Position numbers and translations under genes: made by a program
Assembly (NCBI RefSeq): GCF_903643065.1
Contig: NZ_CAHJWX010000067.1
Location: 1-7,813, forward strand
From: Sphingomonas bacterium
Lineage (GTDB): Bacteria > Pseudomonadota > Alphaproteobacteria > Sphingomonadales > Sphingomonadaceae
Direction: 5' to 3'
DNA length: 7,813 nucleotides
Notes under the pieces: model-generated
What the model was told of the DNA's origin: nothing
The model's database searches: none
Seen by the model: only the letters and a program-made list of their open reading frames with translations
Shown: in pieces, positions 1-5,550 of the stretch
Position numbering within the stretch: the stretch's first letter is position 1
How the letters are laid out: every line of letters starts with the position of its first letter

Positions 1-118
1 GCAGCGCGGCGAGCGCGCGGCCGAGGTCGCGCGCGGGTGTGCGGAGCACCGTGGCGATCACGGTGCCGCCCCCGACGATGGCGAGGGCGGCGGGATCGAG
101 GAAGGTCGCGAGCTGCAT
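1..118 (-). CDS. MotA-like flagellar stator protein, N-terminal fragment
   Basis: Partial gene read leftwards from the ATG at 118-116; 39 codons are visible before the window ends. The peptide begins MQLATFLDPAALAIVGG and continues through a GGTVIATVLR stretch. The pattern LDPAALxIVxGGTxxATxL resembles the segment near the start of MotA/PomA-type proton or sodium channel subunits, where a membrane helix leads into the cytoplasmic domain. The usual first helix of longer MotA proteins is absent; the in-frame codons upstream of 118 have no ATG and are not hydrophobic. A MotA-like product fits beside a rod/hook operon, since MotA is part of the torque-generating stator in the inner membrane. A sigma-54 type promoter lies just upstream, so close that the mRNA would have almost no leader. 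No clear ribosome binding site is seen. A more general ExbB/TolQ-type channel protein is the alternative. The catalytic cytoplasmic part is outside the window. Confidence 0.62.
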   Translation of the reverse strand, partial: MQLATFLDPAALAIVGGGTVIATVLRTPARDLGRALAAL

Positions 119-130
119 CGCGCGACGCCA

Positions 131-147
131 CGCAAGGATCGGGCCAG
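131..147 (-). promoter_or_regulatory. Sigma-54 (RpoN) type promoter for the divergent motA-like gene
   Basis: Read on the - strand this is CTGGCCCGATCCTTGCG. It matches the -24/-12 consensus TGGCACG-N4-TTGCW, with GG and GC exactly 10 bases apart, one C for A in the -24 box and G at the last position. The GG falls at 145-144 and the GC at 133-132, predicting transcription from about position 120. That is only about two bases before the ATG at 118. Sigma-54 promoters are common for middle-class flagellar genes. The match is good but the very short leader is a caution. Confidence 0.6.
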
Positions 148-162
148 TTTTACCAAGATGGA

Positions 163-176
163 TGCCCGGTGGGGCA
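163..176. promoter_or_regulatory. Inverted repeat TGCCC-N4-GGGCA in the divergent control region
   Basis: A perfect 5-base-arm palindrome, TGCCC GGTG GGGCA, lies about 50 bases upstream of the predicted motA-like transcript start. It is followed by CCCGGCAA (177-184), whose core CCGGCAA recurs at 201-207 in the better-placed palindrome. It may be a second activator or regulator site. In DNA this GC-rich, short palindromes also arise by chance, so the call is weak. Confidence 0.3.
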
Positions 177-201
177 CCCGGCAACCCGCGCCCGGCGATG
201 C

Positions 202-217
202 CGGCAATTTCCTGCCG
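202..217. promoter_or_regulatory. Candidate enhancer palindrome shared by two sigma-54 promoters
   Basis: CGGCA-ATTTCC-TGCCG is a perfect inverted repeat with an AT-rich spacer in otherwise GC-rich DNA. Its centre lies about 100 bases upstream of the predicted flgB start (near 309) and about 90 bases upstream of the predicted motA-like start (near 120). Sigma-54 promoters need an upstream-bound AAA+ activator (FlbD, FleQ or FlaR types in flagellar systems), typically bound 80-150 bases away. The site resembles, as far as I recall, the GGCA/TGCC arms of Caulobacter FlbD (ftr) elements. The repeat is observed; the activator is inferred. Confidence 0.45.
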
Positions 218-281
218 CCGCGCTTGCCCTTCTTCTCGTTCCGCCCCTTCAAGCGGCGAGCCGCCGCCTACCCGACCGCAC

Positions 282-299
282 TTGGCACGCCCGTTGCTT
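282..299 (+). promoter_or_regulatory. Sigma-54 (RpoN) promoter of the flg operon
   Basis: TTGGCACGCCCGTTGCTT is an essentially perfect -24/-12 element: TGGCACG, four bases, TTGCT, with GG (284-285) and GC (296-297) separated by 10 bases. Transcription should start near 309, giving a leader of about 31 bases before the flgB ATG at 340. It is the only strong promoter-like element I see on the + strand before flgB, so it is the likely promoter for the whole operon. RpoN control of rod/hook genes is established in Caulobacter, Vibrio and Pseudomonas. Confidence 0.85.
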
Positions 300-339
300 A
301 TCCCGCCGCGACACCAATCCCGGTGCGGAGAGCTGGCCA

Positions 340-681
340 ATGGCCGCGGAGACATTGTTCGGGGTGCACGGCGCCGCGCTGGAGGTTCGCCAGGCGCGCA
401 TGGGCGTGCTCGCGTCCAACATCGCCAACGCCTCTACGCCTGGCTTCAAGGCGCGCGATATCGATTTCGGCCAGGCGCTCGCCACCGCCGAAACAGGCGT
501 CGACGGCACCGAAGCCGCGACCAAGTATCGCGTGCCGACGCAGACCTCGATGGATGGCAACACGGTGGAGCTATCGGCCGAACAGACCGCCTTCGCCGAG
601 AACGCGGTCCAGTATCAGACGACGCTGTCGTTCCTGAACGGTCGCATCGGCCAGATCACCCGCGCGCTGAAGGGGGAGTAA
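340..681 (+). CDS. flgB: Flagellar basal-body rod protein FlgB
   Basis: Proximal rod subunit, exported by the flagellar type III apparatus and assembled near the MS ring. The 113-residue product has the N-terminal rod/hook signature at residues 24-43 (LASNIANASTPGFKARDIDF) and the FlgB-type motif DGNTVELSAEQ at 72-82, ending in an amphipathic C-terminal helix that packs in the rod. E. coli FlgB is about 138 residues; the shortening is in the variable middle. The reading frame stays open upstream to about 37, but the ATG at 340 is chosen because it follows GGAG (327-330) at 9 bases, starts where FlgB homology starts, and lies downstream of the predicted sigma-54 start near 309. It is the first gene of the operon; flgC starts 3 bases after its stop. 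Confidence 0.96.
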   Translation: MAAETLFGVHGAALEVRQARMGVLASNIANASTPGFKARDIDFGQALATAETGVDGTEAATKYRVPTQTSMDGNTVELSAEQTAFAENAVQYQTTLSFLNGRIGQITRALKGE

Positions 682-684
682 GGC

Positions 685-1095
685 ATGTCCGGTCAGCCGC
701 TCACCGTCTTCCAGGTCGCCGGCCGCGCGATGACCGCGCAGCTGGTGCGGATGAACACCACCGCGTCCAACCTCGCCAATGCCGGCGCCGTCACGAACTC
801 GGCCGAGACCGCGTACAAGACGATGAAGCCGGTGTTCCGCACGCAGATCGACCGGGCCTCCGGGCTGGCGACGGTGGATGTCGAGAAGATCGTCCAGGCC
901 GGCGATGCGCCGACCAAGCGCTACGATCCCGCCAACCCGCAGGCGGATAAGGACGGCAACGTCTTCGAGGCGGCCGTGGACGAGAGCCGCGAGCTGGTCG
1001 ACATGATGGAGACCGCGCGCGCCTACCAGAACAATGTCGAGGTGATGCAGACGGCGAAGCAGCTGGTCGTCGACACCCTCAAGATGGGCCGATAG
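685..1095 (+). CDS. flgC: Flagellar basal-body rod protein FlgC
   Basis: Proximal rod subunit that stacks with FlgB and FlgF. The 136-residue length equals that of typical FlgC (134 in E. coli). Features are the N-terminal rod motif NTTASNLANAGAVTNS (residues 24-39), the FlgC-characteristic YDPANPQADKDGNV (80-93), and the conserved C-terminal helix ELVDMMETARAYQNNVEVMQ (103-122) followed by TAKQLVVDTLKMG. The start is fixed by the purine-rich GGGGGAG at 672-678, inside the end of flgB. The gene sits directly between flgB (3-base gap) and flgD (3-base gap), so translational coupling is likely. In many alphaproteobacteria fliE follows flgC; here flgD follows instead. Confidence 0.97.
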   Translation: MSGQPLTVFQVAGRAMTAQLVRMNTTASNLANAGAVTNSAETAYKTMKPVFRTQIDRASGLATVDVEKIVQAGDAPTKRYDPANPQADKDGNVFEAAVDESRELVDMMETARAYQNNVEVMQTAKQLVVDTLKMGR

Positions 1096-1098
1096 ATC

Positions 1099-1788
1099 AT
1101 GACCAGCACGTCCGCCTTTGACACCACGCTCGCCGGGCTCGGCATCACGCGCTCCGCCACCGGCCCCAGCGTCGCCGCCGCCAGCACGGCCAACACGACG
1201 CTGGGCCAAGCGGACTTCCTGAAGCTGATGACCGCGCAGATGCAGAACCAGGATCCGTTCAGCCCCGTCGACAACACGCAGATGGTGGCGCAGATGGCGC
1301 AGTTCTCGTCACTGGCCGGCATCTCGGACATGTCGACGACGCTGAAGGCGATCTCGACCAAGCTGGGCGCGACCAGCACCGCCGACGCGCTCGCCTATGT
1401 CGGCAAGACGGTGCTGACGGCGGGCGACACCGCCTATGGCCGGACGACGGGTGGTCTCGCCGGCGCGGTCGAGCTGGGCGACGCCGCCTCGGAGGTCAAC
1501 CTGACGATCAGCGACGCGTCGGGCCAGATCGTCCATGCCGAGAAGCTCGGCGCGCACACCGCCGGCACGGTCGGCTACGACTGGAGCGGCAAGGACGCGA
1601 GCGGCGCCGACGCCGGCACCGGCCCGTTCACCGTCAGCATCACCGCCGCCGACAACGGCAAGGCGGTCACCGCCACCAACCTCGTCTGGGCGCCCGTCGA
1701 GAGCGTCTCCACCGCATCGGGATCCGCCGTGCTCACGTTGCCGGGCCTCGGCACGGTCCCCGTCACCGCCGTCCGCCAGGTCGGCTGA
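1099..1788 (+). CDS. flgD: Flagellar hook assembly (hook cap) protein FlgD
   Basis: FlgD caps the growing hook and guides polymerisation of FlgE; it is removed when the hook is finished. The 229 residues match the usual length (231 in E. coli). The N-terminal scaffold motif spans residues 35-74, including LGQADFLKLMTAQMQNQDP and a following FSPVDNTQMVAQMAQFSSL. The C-terminal half (about 90-229) has the Tudor/FnIII-like FlgD layout with a YDWSGKDASG motif near 159-168, equivalent to the W-D/N-G-x-D loop of the family. The ATG lies 3 bases after the flgC stop, with no strong ribosome binding site, so it probably depends on coupling to flgC. The N-terminal 34 residues, rich in Ser, Thr and Ala, are the likely export signal. 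Confidence 0.96.
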   Translation: MTSTSAFDTTLAGLGITRSATGPSVAAASTANTTLGQADFLKLMTAQMQNQDPFSPVDNTQMVAQMAQFSSLAGISDMSTTLKAISTKLGATSTADALAYVGKTVLTAGDTAYGRTTGGLAGAVELGDAASEVNLTISDASGQIVHAEKLGAHTAGTVGYDWSGKDASGADAGTGPFTVSITAADNGKAVTATNLVWAPVESVSTASGSAVLTLPGLGTVPVTAVRQVG

Positions 1789-1797
1789 TCCCCCTTC

Positions 1798-1802
1798 AGG
1801 AG
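1798..1802 (+). promoter_or_regulatory. Ribosome binding site fixing the flgE start
   Basis: AGGAG lies 8 bases before the ATG at 1811. The flgE frame is open far upstream, back to an ATG at 1535 inside flgD, but that extension would give 92 low-complexity Ser/Pro/Arg-rich residues. The site and the family's N-terminus (MSFYTSLSGLQASQ) both choose 1811. Confidence 0.85.
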
Positions 1803-1810
1803 TAACCCCG

Positions 1811-3070
1811 ATGTCCTTCTACACCTCGCTCTCCGGCCTGCAGGCGTCGCAGACCGAAATGTCGACGATCGCGCACAATCTGGCGAACGTCGGCACCAAC
1901 GGCTTCAAGAAGAGCCGCACCGAGTTCGCGGATGTCATCGCGTCGTCGGTCTCGCTGTCGCCGACGCAGATGGTCGGCTCGGGCACGGTGGTGAAGGGTA
2001 ACATCCAGCAGTTCGGCCAGGGTAACCTGATCCAGTCGGCGAACACGCTCGACCTCGCCATCTCCGGCGACGGCTTCTTCGCGGTCAAGCCCGACATGGA
2101 CTCGTCAAAGGTCAACTTCACACGCAACGGCGGCTTTCAGGTCGACGCCGACCGCTATGTCGTCGACGCGCAGGGCGCGCATCTGCAGGTGTTCCCGGTG
2201 GATGGCTCGGGCGCGGTGGTCGCGACCGGCATCGACTCGGCGACGTCGCTGCGTCTCCCCGCCACCAGCGGCAAGGCGCAGGCGACCACCGCCGTCACCA
2301 TGTCGGCCAACCTCAACGCCAATTCGGCGGTGCCGGCCACGACGACGTTCGACCGGTTCGATCCGACCAGCTATAATCAGTCGACGCAGACCACCGTGTA
2401 CAATTCGGACGGCAATCCGCAGACGCTGACCAACTATTTCCGCCGCGACACCGCGACCGCGAACGGCAGCCAATGGTCGGTCTTCTCCTTCGTCGGCGAC
2501 AAGCAGCTGACGGCGGGCGGCACCGACACGATCACGCTGAAGTTCGACCCGACCGGCGCCGCCAACCCGACGCCGGGCACCGTCAGCTTCGATCCCTTCA
2601 CCACGGCGGGCTCGACGACGGCGCAGCAATTCTCCTTCACCTTCGGCCCCGACACGACGCAGACCGCGCAGCCGTTCAACGTCGGCGCGCGCGGGCAGGA
2701 CGGCAAGGCGGTGGGCCAGATCCAGGGCGTCACCGTGGACCAGAAGGGCGTCGTCAAGGCGAGCTTCTCCAACGGCGACACGCAGGCGATCGGCCAGGTG
2801 ACGCTCGCCAACTTCGCCAACCCGACCGGCCTGCGCCAGCTCGGCAACAGCTATTGGTCGCCGACCGGCATCTCGGGCGACGCCAAGCTGGGCGCCGCCG
2901 GCTCGGGCGGCAACGGCAATCTGATGAGCGGCACGATCGAACGCTCTAATGTCGACATCACCGAGGAGCTGGTCGACCTGATCGCCGCGCAACGCGATTT
3001 CCAGGCCAATGCCAAGGCGCTCGATACCGCGAGCCAGATCTCGCAGACCATCTTCAACATCCGCTCGTGA
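1811..3070 (+). CDS. flgE: Flagellar hook protein FlgE
   Basis: Main subunit of the hook, the flexible universal joint. The product is 419 residues (402 in E. coli). The N-terminus MSFYTSLSGLQASQ and rod/hook motif HNLANVGTNGFKKSRTEF (residues 22-39) are followed by the D0-Dc linker and D1 motif NTLDLAISGDGFFAV (78-92), then a variable outer domain (about 145-290) rich in Thr and Asn. The conserved C-terminal region includes GTIERSNVDITEELVDLI (374-391) and the terminal helix SQISQTIFNIRS. The start is decided by AGGAG at 1798-1802. It is followed by a 128-base gap containing a large palindrome, the first sizeable break in the operon. Hook protein is needed in many more copies than the rod proteins, so altered mRNA stability after this gene would be plausible. 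Confidence 0.97.
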   Translation: MSFYTSLSGLQASQTEMSTIAHNLANVGTNGFKKSRTEFADVIASSVSLSPTQMVGSGTVVKGNIQQFGQGNLIQSANTLDLAISGDGFFAVKPDMDSSKVNFTRNGGFQVDADRYVVDAQGAHLQVFPVDGSGAVVATGIDSATSLRLPATSGKAQATTAVTMSANLNANSAVPATTTFDRFDPTSYNQSTQTTVYNSDGNPQTLTNYFRRDTATANGSQWSVFSFVGDKQLTAGGTDTITLKFDPTGAANPTPGTVSFDPFTTAGSTTAQQFSFTFGPDTTQTAQPFNVGARGQDGKAVGQIQGVTVDQKGVVKASFSNGDTQAIGQVTLANFANPTGLRQLGNSYWSPTGISGDAKLGAAGSGGNGNLMSGTIERSNVDITEELVDLIAAQRDFQANAKALDTASQISQTIFNIRS

Positions 3071-3097
3071 GCCGGGTGATGCGGCGGCGCTCCCGTT

Positions 3098-3166
3098 CCG
3101 TTCGTGCTGAGCGAAGTCGAAGGGCATGGGCCCAACCTGCCCTTCGACTTAGCTCAGCACGAACGG
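3098..3166. repeat. Long palindromic repeat between flgE and flgF
   Basis: Two 29-base arms, 3098-3126 and 3138-3166, are inverted copies with a single mismatch (C versus A). They enclose an 11-base loop, 3127-3137, itself centred on TGGGCCCA. The left arm begins CCGTTCGTGCTGAGCGAAG. A related palindrome lies at 3967-4028. I recognise TTCGTGCTGAGC...TCGAAGG units as dispersed repeats in sphingomonad genomes. As RNA it would form a very stable hairpin. No T-run follows, so it is not a standard intrinsic terminator; it may stabilise the upstream flgE mRNA or block 3' exonucleases. It ends 32 bases before the flgF start and 15 bases before that gene's Shine-Dalgarno. Confidence 0.9.
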
Positions 3167-3198
3167 GGCAGAGGCCCGTCGACGAGGAGCAAGCCTGA

Positions 3199-3945
3199 AT
3201 GGACAAGCTCGTCTACACTGCGGCCACCGGCCTGCGCGCGCGCATGGCGGCGCAGGCGGCGATCGCCAACAACATGGCGAACGCCTCCACCACCGGCTTT
3301 CGCGCCGATCGCGTCGTCTTCGACCAGGTGCTGCTCAAGGGCGGCGGCACGCAGCTGGAGGCGCGCGCGCCCGCCGGCGAAGAAGTGACGGATGCCGACC
3401 GCACCCCCGGCGCGATCGGGCAGACCGGGCGACCGCTCGACGTGGCGCTCGTCGGCCGCGACGCGTGGCTGACCGTGCAGGCGGCGGACGGATCGGAGGC
3501 CTATACGCGGCGCGGCGACCTGGAAGTGGCGCCGTCCGGCGTGCTGCAGACGGGCGACGGCTTCATCGTGCAGGGCCAGTCCGGCCCGATCACGCTGCCG
3601 CCGTACAAGAGCCTGACGATCGCTGCCGACGGCCAGGTATCGGTCGTGCCGTCCGCCGGCGGCGAGCCGCAGGTGGTCGACCGGCTCAAGCTGGTCAGCG
3701 CCAAGGGCTCGGACACGGCCAAGGGCCTTGATAACCTGCTGCGCGTGCGCGGCGGCGGCACGCTGCCCGCCGACGAGGACGCGACCGTCCAGTCCGGCGC
3801 GCTGGAAGGGTCGAACGTCGACATGACGCAGGCGCTGGTCGACATGATCGAGAACCAGCGCTCCTACGAGATGACGGCCGGGCTGATGAAGTCCGCCAAG
3901 GACATGGACGAAAGCGGCGCATCGCTGATGCGCCTGCCGTCGTGA
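3199..3945 (+). CDS. flgF: Flagellar basal-body rod protein FlgF
   Basis: Proximal rod subunit joining FlgB/FlgC to the distal rod. The 248 residues match the family (251 in E. coli). It has the N-terminus MDKLVYTAATGLRARM, the rod/hook motif AIANNMANASTTGFRADR (residues 21-38), the FlgF/FlgG core with RPLDVALVGRDAWLTV (78-93) and YTRRGDLEV (102-110), and the C-terminal GALEGSNVDMTQALVDMIE (200-218) with ENQRSYEM. It lacks the extra FlgG segment and the FlgG ending, which separates the two paralogues. GAGGAG (3184-3189) lies 9 bases before the ATG. The gene is bracketed by palindromic repeats on both sides and so has its own translation signal rather than coupling to flgE. Confidence 0.96.
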   Translation: MDKLVYTAATGLRARMAAQAAIANNMANASTTGFRADRVVFDQVLLKGGGTQLEARAPAGEEVTDADRTPGAIGQTGRPLDVALVGRDAWLTVQAADGSEAYTRRGDLEVAPSGVLQTGDGFIVQGQSGPITLPPYKSLTIAADGQVSVVPSAGGEPQVVDRLKLVSAKGSDTAKGLDNLLRVRGGGTLPADEDATVQSGALEGSNVDMTQALVDMIENQRSYEMTAGLMKSAKDMDESGASLMRLPS

Positions 3946-3966
3946 TCGAGATGCTGAACCCCACGC

Positions 3967-4028
3967 CCGTTCGTGCCGAGCGAAGTCGAGGCACCACCGC
4001 GTCCCTCGACTTTGCTCGGGACGAACGG
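3967..4028. repeat. Palindromic repeat between flgF and flgG
   Basis: Arms of 25 bases, 3967-3991 and 4004-4028, are inverted copies with two mismatches around a 12-base loop. The left arm, CCGTTCGTGCCGAGCGAAG, differs from the 3098 repeat by one base over those 19 positions, so both belong to one repeat family; the second lacks the AGGGCA extension at the loop side. It starts 22 bases after the flgF stop and ends 20 bases before the flgG start. No T-run follows. Together the two repeats place flgF between hairpins on the transcript. Confidence 0.88.
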
Positions 4029-4048
4029 TCTACCGCTAAGGAACGCCA

Positions 4049-4837
4049 ATGAGCAGCGCCGCCATGCACATCGCGCGCACCGGGCTCGATGCCCAGGACA
4101 TGCGCATGCGGGTGATCTCCAACAACCTCGCCAACGTCAACACGACGGGGTTCAAGCGTGACCGCGCCGCGTTCGAGACGCTCGCCTATCAGGTCGTCAC
4201 CGCCGCCGGCGCGGCGAGCTCGTCGGAGAGCAAATATGCGACCGGCCTCAATCTCGGCACGGGCGTGCGGGTGCAGGGCACGGCGCGGACCGACACGCAG
4301 GGGTCGATGCAGACGACGGGCAACAGCCTGGACCTGGCGCTGGACGGCGACGGGTATTTCCAGGTGCAGATGCCGGGTGGCCAGCTGGGCTATACGCGCG
4401 CGGGTAATTTCTCGCGCTCGCCCGAGGGATTGCTGGTGACGAGCGAGGGCTATCAGGTCCAGCCCGGCATCACCGTGCCGCAGGGCGCCACCAACATCAC
4501 CATCGGCCAGGACGGCACCGTGTCCGCCACCGTCGCGGGCCAGGACGGCGCGCAGCAGATCGGGCAGATCCAGGTGGCGAGCTTTCCCAACGCCGCGGGG
4601 CTGGAGAACAAGGGCGACAATTACCTGGTCGAGACCACCGCGTCCGGCGCCGCCAATCTGGGCGTGCCGGGCGACGACGGGCGCGGCCGCGTGCGACAGG
4701 GCATGCTGGAAGCCTCCAACGTCAATGTCGTGGAGGAGCTGGTCGACATGATCGAGACGCAGCGCGCGTACGAGGTCAATTCCAAGATGATCCAGGCGAC
4801 CGACGACATGCTCAAATACGTCAACCAGAACGTCTGA
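4049..4837 (+). CDS. flgG: Flagellar distal rod protein FlgG
   Basis: Distal rod subunit, the shaft that passes through the P and L rings. At 262 residues it is close to the family standard (260). Motifs are RVISNNLANVNTTGFKRDR (residues 21-39), SLDLALDGDGYFQVQMPGG (93-111), YTRAGNFSRSPEG (115-127), and the C-terminal QGMLEASNVNVVEELVDMIE (217-236) with TQRAYEVNSKMIQATDDML. The segment after residue 45 (LAYQVVTAAGAASSSESKYATG) corresponds to the FlgG-specific insert that keeps the rod straight in contrast to the hook. AAGGAA (4038-4043) precedes the ATG by 5 bases. Its TGA stop shares one base with the flgH ATG, implying coupled translation. Confidence 0.97.
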   Translation: MSSAAMHIARTGLDAQDMRMRVISNNLANVNTTGFKRDRAAFETLAYQVVTAAGAASSSESKYATGLNLGTGVRVQGTARTDTQGSMQTTGNSLDLALDGDGYFQVQMPGGQLGYTRAGNFSRSPEGLLVTSEGYQVQPGITVPQGATNITIGQDGTVSATVAGQDGAQQIGQIQVASFPNAAGLENKGDNYLVETTASGAANLGVPGDDGRGRVRQGMLEASNVNVVEELVDMIETQRAYEVNSKMIQATDDMLKYVNQNV

Positions 4838-5502
4838 TGGCGCGCGTTTCCTTCCTGCTCGCCGCCGTCGCGCTCGCCGCCGTGCCGGCGGACGCGAAGA
4901 AGCACGCCGCGCCGCCCGACTTCACCGCGACGATGCCGGCCTCGCCCGCGCCGTCCGCGCCACCGGCGAACGGCGCGATCTTCCAGACGGGCGACGGCTA
5001 TGCGGCGCTCTACGAGGGCTGGCGCGCGCGCCGCGTCGGCGATCCGCTCACCATCGTCCTCGTAGAGAAGACGGCGGCGTCGAAGTCCGCCACGTCCAAG
5101 CTCGATTCTTCGGGCTCGTTCGGGCTGACGCCGCCGAGCAGCGGGCCGCTGCATCTGTTCAACGGGAGCGACGTGGCCGCGAGCGGCAAGCGCGGCTTCA
5201 ACGGCGCGGGCACGGCGGATCAGGCCAACTCGCTGTCGGGCGAGGTCTCGGTCACGGTCGCGCAGGTCTATGGCAACGGCACGATGCTGGTGCAGGGCCA
5301 GAAGCGCGTGACGCTCAACCGGGGCGACGAGTTCGTCCAGATCCGGGGCCTCGTGCGGCTGGCGGACGTCGATCGCGACAACCGCGTGCCCTCCACCCGC
5401 GTCGCTGACGCGCAGATCGCCTATACCGGACGCGGCGACGTCGCCCGCGCGAGCCGGCAGGGGTGGCTCAGCCGGTTTTTCCAGGTGGTGAGCCCGTTCT
5501 AG
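4837..5502 (+). CDS. flgH: Flagellar L-ring protein FlgH, without lipobox cysteine
   Basis: FlgH forms the outer-membrane L ring around the distal rod. Of 221 residues, the family core begins at GAIFQTGDGYAALYEGWRAR (46-65) and VGDPLTIVLVEKTAASKSA, and continues through FNGAGTADQANSLSGEVSVT (121-140), a GNGTMLVQGQKRVTLNRG stretch (146-163), STRVADAQIAYTGRG (186-200) and GWLSRFF (209-215). The N-terminus MARVSFLLAAVALAAVPADA looks like a signal peptide with a signal peptidase I site after residue 20 (ADA, then KK). FlgH of enterobacteria is a lipoprotein with a lipidated cysteine; here there is no cysteine anywhere. The start overlaps the flgG stop and no alternative start would supply one. 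Residues 21-45 are Ala/Pro-rich. Confidence 0.95.
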   Translation: MARVSFLLAAVALAAVPADAKKHAAPPDFTATMPASPAPSAPPANGAIFQTGDGYAALYEGWRARRVGDPLTIVLVEKTAASKSATSKLDSSGSFGLTPPSSGPLHLFNGSDVAASGKRGFNGAGTADQANSLSGEVSVTVAQVYGNGTMLVQGQKRVTLNRGDEFVQIRGLVRLADVDRDNRVPSTRVADAQIAYTGRGDVARASRQGWLSRFFQVVSPF

Positions 5503-5550
5503 ATGGTTAGCTCCGCCTTAATCATCGCCGGTGCAGGACCCAGCGCATGA
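5503..5550 (+). other. Mini-ORF between flgH and flgI, possible coupling leader
   Basis: An ATG directly after the flgH stop opens a 15-codon frame, MVSSALIIAGAGPSA, whose TGA overlaps the flgI ATG in an ATGA arrangement at 5547-5550. This would carry ribosomes from flgH to flgI. No convincing ribosome binding site precedes it and it is short enough to be chance. It fills the only gap in the ring-gene part of the operon. Confidence 0.25.
5535..5538 (+). promoter_or_regulatory. Ribosome binding site supporting the flgI start at 5547
   Basis: AGGA lies 8 bases before the ATG at 5547. The alternative ATG at 5625, which would give a more normal signal peptide, is inside the stem of the repeat and has no comparable site. 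This supports translation through the repeat from 5547. Confidence 0.6.

Noticed and set aside
37..339. N-terminal extension of the flgB frame to an ATG at 37
   Set aside because: The extension overlaps the divergent gene and both promoters, is Arg-rich low-complexity, and lies upstream of the predicted transcript start; FlgB homology and the ribosome site fix 340.
1535..1810. N-terminal extension of the flgE frame inside flgD
   Set aside because: The extra 92 residues are out-of-frame FlgD sequence (Ser/Pro/Arg-rich); AGGAG and the FlgE N-terminus place the start at 1811.
2105..3127. Long open frame on the - strand opposite flgE (about 340 codons)
   Set aside because: Arg/Ala-rich antisense shadow of FlgE, and it runs into the palindromic repeat.
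3098..3166. Intrinsic terminator after flgE
   Set aside because: The hairpin is strong but no run of T follows in either direction, and the operon continues with its own ribosome sites; a repeat element explains it better.
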